A stretch of DNA of 64,000 nt from Chloroflexus islandicus. Its GTDB lineage: Bacteria; Chloroflexota; Chloroflexia; Chloroflexales; Chloroflexaceae. Position numbers and translations under genes: made by a program. Location of the stretch: the NCBI RefSeq assembly GCF_001650695.1, contig NZ_LWQS01000043.1, positions 1-64,000 on the forward strand. Reading direction: 5' to 3'. Each line of letters starts with the position of its first letter. The stretch's first letter is position 1. The notes beneath the pieces were generated by a model. It searched no databases and had not been told where the DNA came from. It worked only from the letters and a program-made list of their open reading frames with translations. This document shows, piece by piece, positions 9,422 to 17,978 of this stretch.

Positions 9422-10360
9422 CTAGCCGTCTGAATGTTCGTTGCGCCAATCGGCTTCATCATCGTGCCCAGCAGGAACCAGCTCTGCGATCAATTCACCG
9501 ATCTGGTCAGGGCATTCCTGCTGAGGCATATGGCCGCAACATTCAAGATGGATATACTGCCCGCGCCCTTCGAGCACCACTTCGGTGGCCTCGATACATT
9601 CGCCTGCGACGATCATGTCATGATCGCCAGCCATGAGAATAGTCGGCGTCGGACATTCACTGACCAGATCGAGATATTGATCAGCGCGGAAGAGCGCATC
9701 AACCGCCAGCCAGCGCAACGCCGAGAGGGTTGCCCGGCGTTGGCGCGCTTGGCACAGCCGCGCCCACACCCGGCGGCGCAGAAACCGCTGCTCGCGCGCC
9801 GGCAATTCGTAGAGATTGAAGTAGAATGGGCGCAAGCTCTGGAAGGCCAGCTCACGCGAGCGTCGCATACCGGCCAACATCAACTCGCCCACCCCCGGCA
9901 ATAAGAGCGGCCACAGCCAGCGGCGTGGAAATTGGCGTTTGATCGGCAAGCAGCCGCTGATCAGAATTTGCTGTTGGATGAGCTGAGGCAAGCCTATGCT
10001 CAGACGCTGCGCAATCATTGCCCCCAATGAATGGCCAACTAACGTTACCTGCTGCAAACCGAGCGCCGCCATAAATTCGGCCATCGCGCGGGCAAAGAAG
10101 GTTAGGCTGTAACCGCTTTTAGGGCCGGAACTGCGGCCAAAACCGGGTAGATCAGGCGCAATGACGCGATAGCGCTGCGCGAGTGACGGAATGATAGACC
10201 GCCATGTATCGGCTTCATCGCCTAACCCGTGAATGAGCAGGAGCGTTGGCGCCTGAGCAGCGCCGGTATCGTAATAAAATAGTTCGAGATCACGAAGAGC
10301 AATCCGGCGAGCATACGGCACCAACATGGGGGGGATGTCCATCGTGGGATTTCTCTGCAT
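9422..10360 (-). CDS. Alpha/beta hydrolase
   Basis: A 312-aa alpha/beta-hydrolase fold protein. The oxyanion-hole motif HGLGDEADTW lies near residue 45, the nucleophile elbow is GHSLGAM (near residue 112), and a late Asp (GDHDMIV) and His (CCGHMPQQE) complete the triad. A lid region rich in Arg and aromatic residues sits between residues 150 and 230. Substrate unknown; relatives include haloperoxidases, lipases and C-C hydrolases. Either ATG 10360 or ATG 10342 could be the start. A strong promoter lies just upstream. The gene ends only six bases from the convergent terC stop. Confidence 0.85.
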   Translation of the reverse strand: MQRNPTMDIPPMLVPYARRIALRDLELFYYDTGAAQAPTLLLIHGLGDEADTWRSIIPSLAQRYRVIAPDLPGFGRSSGPKSGYSLTFFARAMAEFMAALGLQQVTLVGHSLGAMIAQRLSIGLPQLIQQQILISGCLPIKRQFPRRWLWPLLLPGVGELMLAGMRRSRELAFQSLRPFYFNLYELPAREQRFLRRRVWARLCQARQRRATLSALRWLAVDALFRADQYLDLVSECPTPTILMAGDHDMIVAGECIEATEVVLEGRGQYIHLECCGHMPQQECPDQIGELIAELVPAGHDDEADWRNEHSDG

Positions 10361-10392
10361 AGCATTGGCTCATGGGCAAGCAACTTTGCTAT

Positions 10393-10421
10393 ATTTTATG
10401 CTACCTATTCTGATATGTCAA
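10393..10421 (-). promoter_or_regulatory. Sigma70-type promoter of the hydrolase gene
   Basis: On the minus strand TTGACA (10421-10416) and TAAAAT (10398-10393) are separated by exactly 17 bases. The transcript would start near 10386, some 25-45 bases before either start codon of the hydrolase gene. Confidence 0.7.
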
Positions 10422-10751
10422 ACATTTTGAGAATTGGGCGCTAAACTACTACAACAAAATTGTTGACCGATTTTAAATAAACCAGACCGCGTGCTGAATA
10501 AATCACTCATTATTTCGATTCACAAAAAGTTGTATCTTCTTTAGTAACAAGGCTCATCATACAAAAGAGCCACATTTCACCCGCTACATCACGCTTACGC
10601 CATATTTACACATAATATCACTATGGTTTAGCCCTGCGCTGTCACCAAACCCTCTCCTGCTCTATCCTGCTATCACCCCCCTCACTATTCCGTGCTACAA
10701 TCGGGCATGCCGGAATGACCGGCAACGAATGACTACCAAGAGGAGCCGGCA
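10422..10751. other. AT-rich spacer upstream of panB
   Basis: About 330 bases without a gene. The part from 10422 to about 10640 is clearly richer in A/T than anything around it. A TACAAT at 10696-10701 could be the panB -10 box, but no good -35 is visible. A small GCCGG/CCGGC hairpin at 10708-10722 and an AAGAGGAG ribosome site just before 10752 belong to the panB leader. Confidence 0.55.
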
Positions 10752-11612
10752 ATGCGCACAACCATTCGTGATATTCAGCAGATGCGCGATCGCGGCGAGC
10801 GGATCCCGATGGTGACCGCGTATGACTATACTTCGGCGCAAATCGCCGATCGCGCTGGCATTCCTATGATTTTGGTCGGCGATTCGCTGGGGATGGTGGT
10901 CTTAGGCCACGAATCGACGGTGCCGGTGACACTCGACGAGATGTTGCATCACACCCGCGCCGTCGTGCGCGGTGCGCGCAAGGCGTTGGTCGTGGGTGAT
11001 CTGCCGTTTTTAACCTACGCCTCGCCCGAACAGGCCGTCATCAGCGCCGGGAGGATGCTACAAGAGGCGGGCGCGCAAGCGGTGAAGCTGGAAGGTGGTG
11101 TGCATATCGCACCGACGATTGCCCGGCTAGTGCATTTGGGAATTCCGGTGATGGGGCATATTGGCTTTACCCCGCAAGCGGTCAACCAAATTGGGTTGCG
11201 GGTGCAAGGTAAACGCGCCGCCGAGGCGCAGCAGTTGCTGGCCGACGCGCTGGCCGTGCAAGAGGCCGGCGCCTTTGCGGTTGTGATCGAGCTGGTGCCT
11301 GCCGAACTCGCGCAAGCGATTACCGAACGGCTACGGATTCCGACGATCGGGATCGGGGCCGGCGCCGGCTGTAGCGGGCAGGTGCAGGTCTGGCACGATA
11401 TGCTCGGCCTGTACAGCGATTTTGTGCCCCGCCATGCGCGCCGTTACGCCAATCTCGCCGCTATCATCGGCGAGGCGCTGGCCCAATACGCCAATGATGT
11501 GCGCGCCGGCGCCTTCCCCGGCCCCGAACATAGCAGCCGGATGGATGCAGACGAACTGGCGGCGGCGTTGCGCCAGTTCGACGCCGGCGCACCGTCAGAG
11601 GAACCAGTCTGA
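10752..11612 (+). CDS. panB: 3-methyl-2-oxobutanoate hydroxymethyltransferase
   Basis: PanB (286 aa) transfers a hydroxymethyl group from methylene-tetrahydrofolate to ketoisovalerate, giving ketopantoate in the pantothenate/CoA pathway. The family start [17 protein letters not shown], the Mg-binding [12 protein letters not shown] motif (Asp near residue 44), the catalytic region VKLEGG, and IPTIGIGAG are all present. Length is slightly over the usual 260-280 owing to a C-terminal tail. The AGGAG site lies directly upstream. panC follows on the same strand, so this is a pan cluster; panD is not in the window. Confidence 0.97.
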   Translation: MRTTIRDIQQMRDRGERIPMVTAYDYTSAQIADRAGIPMILVGDSLGMVVLGHESTVPVTLDEMLHHTRAVVRGARKALVVGDLPFLTYASPEQAVISAGRMLQEAGAQAVKLEGGVHIAPTIARLVHLGIPVMGHIGFTPQAVNQIGLRVQGKRAAEAQQLLADALAVQEAGAFAVVIELVPAELAQAITERLRIPTIGIGAGAGCSGQVQVWHDMLGLYSDFVPRHARRYANLAAIIGEALAQYANDVRAGAFPGPEHSSRMDADELAAALRQFDAGAPSEEPV

Positions 11613-11839
11613 TTGTGCCGCTAGGAAGGGCGTAGCACCTGAGCCGCACTGCGCTGACCGGCTCAATTGCGGGGTCGATCCACAGGCGTAGATGGCGGGC
11701 CGCGGATGGGCCGTACTAAGCGGCGACCTAGCGCGCTCTTGCCAGCAATCTCTCGCGCTCAATCAGGCAATTGCCGCACTGCTGGCGGCGACTCGCAATG
11801 ACATGCGAACCTTATCACATCTGTTCAATGAGGAATCGT

Positions 11840-12682
11840 ATGGAAGTACTACATACTATCGCCGATTTCCGCCGCGCGCGCGCGGCCTTTGGCGAATTAG
11901 GCTTTGTACCGACGATGGGCTATCTCCACCAAGGTCACTTGGCGCTCGTCGAGCGGGCGCGCGCTGAATGCCCGGCGGTGGCAGTCAGCATCTTCGTCAA
12001 CCCAACCCAGTTTGGGCCGCACGAAGATTTTGCCCGTTACCCGCGCGATACCGAGCGCGACTTGGCGTTGCTCGCCGCCGCCGGGGTTGATCTGGTCTTT
12101 GTGCCGCCGGTGGAAGAGATGTACCCACCCGGCTTTGGCACGTATGTCATCCAACCCGCCGCCGATGAAGTGCTGGAAGGCGCGGCCCGGCCCGGCCACT
12201 TTCGCGGTGTGGCGACGGTAGTGTGCAAGTTGTTTAACATCGTGCAGCCAACCAAGAGCTACTTCGGCCAGAAGGATGCGCAACAGACGGTGGTGATCCG
12301 GCAGATGGTACGTGACTTGAATATTCCGGTCGAGATCGTGGTCGCGCCGACGGTGCGCGAACCGGACGGGCTGGCGCTGAGCAGCCGGAATGTGTACCTC
12401 ACCCCTGCGCAACGCGCTGCCGCGCCGGTGCTTTACCGGGCATTGCGGGCCGCCGCCGAACGCTACGCCGCCGGTGAGCGCAGCGGTGAGGCGTTGCGCG
12501 CGTTGATGCGCGAGGTGCTGGCGGCTGAACCGTTGGCGAAGCCGGAGTATGTGAGCGTGGCCCACCCGCTGACCCTGCGCGAGCTGGATCAGATTGGGCT
12601 AGAGGGGGCGCTGCTCTCGATGGCGGTGCGATTCGATGGCGTGCGGTTAATCGATAACTGGGTGCTGGAAGGGATGAGGTAG
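11840..12682 (+). CDS. panC: Pantothenate synthetase
   Basis: PanC (280 aa) joins pantoate and beta-alanine using ATP. The nucleotide-binding HIGH-type motif is seen as MGYLHQGH near residue 25-35, followed by SIFVNPTQFGPHEDF, the ATP-site stretch YFGQKDAQQ, and the KMSKS-like LSSRN. The frame is open upstream to 11771 but the ATG at 11840 has AGGAA nine bases before it and matches the family start. The 227-base gap from panB holds a small inverted repeat ending in ACTCGCAATGAC, a copy of the REP-like motif seen near 21840 and 59120. Confidence 0.96.
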   Translation: MEVLHTIADFRRARAAFGELGFVPTMGYLHQGHLALVERARAECPAVAVSIFVNPTQFGPHEDFARYPRDTERDLALLAAAGVDLVFVPPVEEMYPPGFGTYVIQPAADEVLEGAARPGHFRGVATVVCKLFNIVQPTKSYFGQKDAQQTVVIRQMVRDLNIPVEIVVAPTVREPDGLALSSRNVYLTPAQRAAAPVLYRALRAAAERYAAGERSGEALRALMREVLAAEPLAKPEYVSVAHPLTLRELDQIGLEGALLSMAVRFDGVRLIDNWVLEGMR

Positions 12683-12688
12683 GGGCGT

Positions 12689-12719
12689 AGCGCGCTGTGC
12701 CCACAAGGCACAGCGCGCT
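12689..12719. terminator. Strong hairpin between convergent panC and aminotransferase
   Basis: AGCGCGCTGTGCC pairs perfectly with GGCACAGCGCGCT (13 bp) around the loop CACAA. It starts seven bases after the panC stop and lies seven bases from the aminotransferase stop on the other strand. No U-tract follows in either direction, so if it stops transcription it does so as a U-less bidirectional element. Confidence 0.75.
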
Positions 12720-12725
12720 GTACTC

Positions 12726-14078
12726 CTACCGGGTGGCGGCGATGGTGGCCTCGATGGCATCGGCGATGATGGTGACAATTTGGTCGATCTGCTCATAGGT
12801 GGTGACCAACGGCGGGGCGAGGCAGATGGTATCGCCGACAACGCGGGTGAAGAGACCACGCGCGGTCATCTCTTTCTGCACCCGCACGCCAACATTGGCG
12901 CTGGCTGGGAAGGGCGCTTTGGTGGCGGTATCGGCCACCAGCTCGATGCCGGCCATCATGCCTTTGCCGCGCACGTCGCCGACGTGCGGCAGCGCATACA
13001 GCTCTTGCAGCCGGCGCTGCATGTAATCGCCTACTTCGGCGGCGCGCTGCACCAGCCCTTCCCGCTCGATAATGGCGATATTGGCCAACGCCACCGCACA
13101 GGCGGTCGGGTGGCCGGAATAGGTAAAGGCGTGCATCCAGCGCTTATCGGGCGGAACCGACTCGATAGCTTCGTAGATGCGGTCACTGACGCCAATGCCG
13201 CCGAGCGGAATGTAGCCCGACGTGATCCCCTTGGCAAATTGGGCAATGTCGGGTTCGATGCCGTAGTGCTCTAGCCCAAACCAGCGCCCAGTGCGGCCAA
13301 AGCCGGTAATCACCTCGTCGCTGATCAGCAGCACCTCGTAGTAATCGCAAATCTCGCGGATCCGCTTGAAATAGTCGTCTTGGGGCGGAATGACGCCACC
13401 GGCGCCTTGCACCGGCTCGGCAATAAAGGCGGCGACGGTTTCCGGTCCTTCACGCAGGATCGCCTCTTCGAGCAGATTGGCGGCGGCCACGCCATCGCTG
13501 AGGTGCGGGGTCGGATTGACAAAACGGTAGGGGTAAGGCGACTCGATATGGATAAAACCGGGCACGCGCGGCTCAAACATCGGCCAGTAAGCCGGCAAGC
13601 CGGTGGCGCTCATAGCGGCCATCGTCACGCCGTGGTAGCCCTTCATGCGGGAAATGAACTTCACCTTCTCTGGCTTGCCAACCGCCTTCCAGTAGAAACG
13701 GGCCGTCTTAAACGAGCTTTCAGTGCTCTCGGCGCCGCCGGAGGTGAAGAAGAAGTGGTTGATGCTGGGGTAAAAGAGTTCGCTCAGTTTCCGCCCCAAC
13801 TGAATAGCGGGCAGATTGGTCGAACCAACATACGACGAATAATAGGCCAATTGCTTCATCTGCGCGCAAGCGGCTTCGGCCAGCTCTTCGCGCCCATGGC
13901 CGACATTCACATTCCACAGCCCGCTCAGGCCATCGATATACTCGCGCCCTTCGGCGTCGATTACAATCGATCCACGGCCAGCCACCCAAATTTTCGGGTT
14001 CTGATGCGCCGTCGGATGGGTGAGCGAGTGGATCAGATAGTCATGATCGGCCTGAATCTGTTCCTGCAGGTTGTACAC
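12726..14078 (-). CDS. Class III (omega) PLP aminotransferase
   Basis: A 450-aa fold-type I, class III aminotransferase that moves an amino group to pyruvate or 2-oxoglutarate using PLP. The cofactor pocket is visible in YYSSYVGSTN, GGAESTESSFKTAR, ISDEVITGFGRTG and the Schiff-base Lys in AKGITSGYIPLGG. The much longer open frame begins at 14360, but a GTG at 14078 with GAGGAGG six bases upstream is the likely start and gives a normal family length. The closest families are beta-alanine/omega-amino acid:pyruvate transaminases. Next to panBC a beta-alanine link is tempting but unproven. Confidence 0.9.
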   Translation of the reverse strand: MYNLQEQIQADHDYLIHSLTHPTAHQNPKIWVAGRGSIVIDAEGREYIDGLSGLWNVNVGHGREELAEAACAQMKQLAYYSSYVGSTNLPAIQLGRKLSELFYPSINHFFFTSGGAESTESSFKTARFYWKAVGKPEKVKFISRMKGYHGVTMAAMSATGLPAYWPMFEPRVPGFIHIESPYPYRFVNPTPHLSDGVAAANLLEEAILREGPETVAAFIAEPVQGAGGVIPPQDDYFKRIREICDYYEVLLISDEVITGFGRTGRWFGLEHYGIEPDIAQFAKGITSGYIPLGGIGVSDRIYEAIESVPPDKRWMHAFTYSGHPTACAVALANIAIIEREGLVQRAAEVGDYMQRRLQELYALPHVGDVRGKGMMAGIELVADTATKAPFPASANVGVRVQKEMTARGLFTRVVGDTICLAPPLVTTYEQIDQIVTIIADAIEATIAATR

Positions 14079-14216
14079 GCGCGCCTCCTCGTGGGAAATA
14101 CTGGTGCTGATGATTGGATTGTAGCGGAGAAGCGCAGAGACGGCAAGCGAAGCATGGGGCGAAGAGCAAGAACGCAGTACAATAGAGGACAATGAATTCC
14201 GATGATGGAGAGCATT

Positions 14217-14861
14217 ATGCGTTGGCGCACACAGATTGAATTGATCCGGCAGGCGCTGGCCGGGCCGCCGCCGCCACTCGAAGAGGTGCTGATCCTGCGC
14301 CGGCTTGATGGCGCGCCGTTGCGCCCATTCACGCCGCCACCGGGAGTCACGCCGCGCCAATCGGCGGCGTTGCTACTCCTCTTTCCGCGCGACGATCAAT
14401 TGCACCTGCCGCTCACGGTGCGTTCGAGCCGCGTCACTACTCATCGCGGCGAGGTTTCGTTGCCGGGAGGCGGGATCGATCCCGGCGATGGCGGCGCTGC
14501 CGGCGCGGCGCTGCGCGAGGCGCACGAAGAGATTGGGGTTGATCCGGTGCAGGTGGAAGTGCTCGGCGCGTTGACTACCTTCTACATCCCGCCGAGCAAC
14601 AACTACCTGACGCCAATCGTGGGGGCGTACCCAACGCCGTTTGAGCCGAACCACGACCCGGAAGAGGTCGAGAGCGTGTTTACGGTGCCGCTAGCTGCGC
14701 TGTTTGATCCGGCGACGGTGCGCGAAGAGATTTGGGAACGCAATGGCACGCGCATGCGCGTGCCGTTTTTCGCCCTCAACGGGTACAAGGTGTGGGGGGC
14801 CACCGCCCTGCTGCTGAGCGAATTTGTCGCCCGGCTGCAGCGGGCGGGGTGGGGACGGTGA
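14217..14861 (+). CDS. Nudix hydrolase, CoA pyrophosphatase type
   Basis: A 214-aa Nudix enzyme of the NudL/CoA pyrophosphatase group. The Nudix box reads GGGIDPGDGGAAGAALREAHEEIGVD (written here as its core REAHEEIG), with all Mg-binding Glu residues. Upstream sits the UPF0035-type stretch SSRVTTHRGEVSLPGG, typical of CoA-cleaving members. The ATG at 14217 has GGAG six bases before it and is preferred to the one at 14202. It is divergent from the aminotransferase. Confidence 0.88.
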   Translation: MRWRTQIELIRQALAGPPPPLEEVLILRRLDGAPLRPFTPPPGVTPRQSAALLLLFPRDDQLHLPLTVRSSRVTTHRGEVSLPGGGIDPGDGGAAGAALREAHEEIGVDPVQVEVLGALTTFYIPPSNNYLTPIVGAYPTPFEPNHDPEEVESVFTVPLAALFDPATVREEIWERNGTRMRVPFFALNGYKVWGATALLLSEFVARLQRAGWGR

Positions 14862-14904
14862 ACCGATGGCCATGCGATGGGTGTTGTCACCGATTATGAG
14901 GATG

Positions 14905-16083
14905 TTATCGTAAATTGCTGGGGCGTTCGCCCAACGTCACTGTCACATTCTGTTCTCGGCCGTCACGCAGGATGGTCAATTCGACCGTATCGCCGGGCCG
15001 GTACTGCAACAGCAATTGGCGCAGCGAGGTATTGTGATCGAGGCGTTGGCCATTGACGGCGGTGATAATATCACCCTCGCGCAGACCGGCCTGCGCCGCG
15101 GCGGTGTTGGGCAAGACAGCGGGCTGGCCGCCGAGGCCGGGATTAATAAACGCGCCGTTCTGTACCGGCAGATTGTACAGGGCTGCCACTTCACCGTCAA
15201 TCATCAGATAGGTAATGCCGAGGAAGGGATAGCGCACCTGCCCCGTGCGGATGATCTGATCGGCCACGTTTGAGAAGATGCTGCTCGGCACCGCAAAGCC
15301 CAAGCCCTCGACCGGCGCGCTCGAACCAAACCCAAGCTCATTGCGCACAACCATCGTGTTAATACCGACCACCTCGCCCTTCAAGTTGATGAGCGGGCCG
15401 CCGCTATTGCCGCTATTGATAGCCGCGTCAGTCTGGATCAAGCCCTCCATCCCGCTGCCGGGAACCGAACGGTTCAGCGCGCTGACCACGCCAGCCGTCA
15501 CCGTGTTACGGAAGTTGCCGAGCGGACTGCCGATCGCCAGCACCGTCTCGCCGGGTTGCAACGCTGCCGAATCGCCAATCACCGCCACGCCGGGCACCTC
15601 GCCATCAACCTTCAATACCGCAATGTCGTTGAGTGCATCAGTACCAACCACATTGGCTTGCCGGCGCACGCCATCGGCGAACAACACAAAGTAGCGACGA
15701 CCGCCATCAACCACGTGATTATTGGTGATGATGTAGCCATCATTGCTGATAATCACACCACTGCCGCTGCCGCGACCGGTGCTGCTCTCAACCGTGACCG
15801 TCACCACGGCTGGAGCCACCCGCTTCACCGCTTCCACCATCGCATCCGACAGACTGACGACCACTGCATCGGACACTGCTGGCGATTGGGCAGGCGTAGC
15901 GGCGCTATTCGTTGTCGCCGCGACCGGTTGCGTCCGCAGCGATGTTACCGTCGCCGAGACCTGCGCGACGGTTTGGCGCGAAACGAGATAGCCGGCAACG
16001 CCGCCAGCGGCGCCGCCGCCGGCGACGCCGATAAAGATGCCAAGCAAAAAGACAAAGATCAATGCCAGCCGATTGACATTCAT
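14905..16083 (-). CDS. htrA: HtrA/DegP-type serine protease with PDZ domain
   Basis: A 392-aa envelope protease. Residues 1-30 form a signal anchor (LALIFVFLLGIFIGVAGGG), then a Thr/Ala-rich linker, a trypsin-like domain and a C-terminal PDZ domain. The triad is intact: His in ITNNHVVDGG, Asp in ALNDIAVLKV and Ser in INSGNSGGPL. The ATG at 16083 follows AGGAGG at good spacing; the open frame beyond it is discarded. One PDZ domain is typical for the DegS/HtrA group found in Gram-positives and Chloroflexota. Likely role is degrading damaged exported proteins. Confidence 0.94.
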   Translation of the reverse strand: MNVNRLALIFVFLLGIFIGVAGGGAAGGVAGYLVSRQTVAQVSATVTSLRTQPVAATTNSAATPAQSPAVSDAVVVSLSDAMVEAVKRVAPAVVTVTVESSTGRGSGSGVIISNDGYIITNNHVVDGGRRYFVLFADGVRRQANVVGTDALNDIAVLKVDGEVPGVAVIGDSAALQPGETVLAIGSPLGNFRNTVTAGVVSALNRSVPGSGMEGLIQTDAAINSGNSGGPLINLKGEVVGINTMVVRNELGFGSSAPVEGLGFAVPSSIFSNVADQIIRTGQVRYPFLGITYLMIDGEVAALYNLPVQNGAFINPGLGGQPAVLPNTAAAQAGLREGDIITAVNGQRLDHNTSLRQLLLQYRPGDTVELTILRDGREQNVTVTLGERPSNLR

Positions 16084-16210
16084 AATCAAACCTCCTCTGC
16101 TTCTGGCGACACCCGTCGCCATCGCTGCGGGTATCATCGCGCGCCAATTTTAATCTTGGGTTAGAAGCAAGTAAGAAGTTGATAAGATTCGATCGGAGTG
16201 TCCGCGGTAA

Positions 16211-16241
16211 CGCACAGACGCTGATAGCGAGCGTCTGTGCG
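16211..16241 (-). terminator. Hairpin downstream of the epimerase gene
   Basis: CGCACAGACGCT pairs with AGCGTCTGTGCG (12 bp) around GATAGCG. The flanking GTA and TAC extend the stem after one mismatch. It starts nine bases after the epimerase stop (minus strand) and has no U-tract. Confidence 0.65.
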
Positions 16242-16249
16242 CTACAACC

Positions 16250-17191
16250 TCAACGCGGTATATTAAGCAAATCGCGCAAAGCCGGTTCGAGGGTGGGGAA
16301 GCGGAACTGATACCCCAGATCGAGCGCCTTGCGGGGCACGGCGTTTTGGCCATTGACCACCAGATCGGCCATTTCGCCGAGGGCGATACGCAGGCTAAAC
16401 TCAGGCACCGGCAACCACGACGGCGAACCGAGCACTTTGCCGACCACAGCGGCGAAATCGCGGTTGGCCAGCGCACCGGGAGCGGCGGCGTTGAGCGGGC
16501 CGCGCACGCGCTCGTTTTCCAGCGCAAAGCGGATCAAGCCGATCTCATCAGCCGGATGGATCCACGGGTAGACCTGCGTGCCGGGCAAAATCGGGCCGCC
16601 GGTGAGCAGCTTGAACGGTAGCATAATCTGCGGCAATGCCCCCGAATCGGGATCGAGCACCAGACCGGTGCGAAGCATCACCGTGCGCACACCCAACGCT
16701 TCGGCTTTGGCCGCCTCAGCTTCCCATGCCACGCAGACCTGCGCCAGAAAATCGCGTCCGGGAGGCGAGTTCTCATCGAGGGGCGTGTTATCGCGGTAAA
16801 AACCGTAGTAGCCAACCGCTGACGCGCAGACAAACACGGCTGGCCGTTGCTGGGCCGCCGCCATCGCGTTGACGATGCCGCGCGTGCCGATCACCCGGCT
16901 GTTGCGAATCTCCGTTTTGTATTCGGGTGTCCACCGCATACCGAGCAAGCCGGATGAAATCGGTGCGCCGGCGAGATGGACGACACCCCATGCACCGTTG
17001 ATAGCCGCAAACCATGGCCCTTGCTCGGCGGGTTGCCATGCTACATAGTCGGCAGCGCCGGGCAACGACGAACGGGCACGGGCCGGATCACGGCTAAAGA
17101 TCACAAGCTCGTAATCGTTGCGGAGTTCGGCGACCAATTTGCGACCGATTAAGCCGGTCGCCCCAGTAATGACAATGCGTTTCGTGCTCAT
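16250..17191 (-). CDS. TIGR01777-type NAD-dependent epimerase family protein
   Basis: A 313-aa short-chain dehydrogenase-like protein of the YfcH/SulA family (TIGR01777). It opens with the Rossmann motif VITGATGLIGRKLV. Other family marks are LAGAPI, the ASAVGYYG stretch with its catalytic-type Tyr, and the C-terminal DUF1731-like part ALDLGYQFRFPTLEPAL. Its substrate is unknown throughout the family. It stands alone between two hairpins. Confidence 0.9.
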   Translation of the reverse strand: MSTKRIVITGATGLIGRKLVAELRNDYELVIFSRDPARARSSLPGAADYVAWQPAEQGPWFAAINGAWGVVHLAGAPISSGLLGMRWTPEYKTEIRNSRVIGTRGIVNAMAAAQQRPAVFVCASAVGYYGFYRDNTPLDENSPPGRDFLAQVCVAWEAEAAKAEALGVRTVMLRTGLVLDPDSGALPQIMLPFKLLTGGPILPGTQVYPWIHPADEIGLIRFALENERVRGPLNAAAPGALANRDFAAVVGKVLGSPSWLPVPEFSLRIALGEMADLVVNGQNAVPRKALDLGYQFRFPTLEPALRDLLNIPR

Positions 17192-17978
17192 ATTAGCATC
17201 GTACCATGTTCGGCGAGACTGTCAATGATGTTCCGGTTATGGAGTGCGGCAGTTTAACTGCCGTACTCCAAAGCGGGAGATACGCAAAAGGCGCAAACAA
17301 TAACAACCTTTGCGCTCTTTGCGTCCTTTGCGCCTTTGCGTTCACAATCTCTGCACCTTTGCTTGCTTTGTGCCTTTGCGTTGACTCCCTCACCCCCCAG
17401 CCCCGCTCCCCTGCTGGAGGAGGAATGCCCCCACCCCGTGCCCCTCCCCCGCTGGGGGAGGGGTACACTCACCCCCCGGCCCCCGCTCCCACTGGCGCGT
17501 TCAAGGGCGGACAGAACCTTTGTCCAGCACCCGGCCCTGAAGGGCCGGGCTAGGCTTACGAAGCCCGCTGCGCGAGCTGCTGACCCTCACCCCCCGGCCC
17601 CGCTCCCACCTGACGGCAGGAGCGGGGGAGTCGCTAGGTTGCCGCCGTAGCGCGCCTACTACCCCTGTTTGTGCGGGCCGGCGGCCCGCGCTCCGGTGGG
17701 CCGGGTGGCGCTGGCGGGAAAGATTTGCCGCCGCGGGAGCGAGAGGGTGCGGTACTGCGCAAGGTTATGGAATGCGGCAGTTTAACTGCCGCGCTCCATA
17801 GCAAGGATTGCCATTGCTGAAGCGGAAGCGTGCTGTGAGGGATATCTTCGCTCGCAATACAAAACGAAAAACAGGTTTGGCAAATCACGACTTCGCTCTT
17901 ATGATGTAAAGGCAACGCAGATTGGCCGTTCATACTAATGGCAGACCGGATTCTCACGCTGAAATTCTGCGCACCGGC
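17192..17978. repeat. Repeat-rich spacer
   Basis: No gene seen. Near-perfect palindromes built on CGGCAGTTTAACTGCCG occur at 17241-17269 and again at 17768-17798. From 17280 to 17400 there is a run of CTTTGCG/CGCAAAG words like those at 42041. From about 17510 to 17610 a segment starting GTCCAGCACCCGGCCCTGA is repeated nearly exactly at 32587-32665. Short frames here are open only because of the repeats. Confidence 0.75.
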
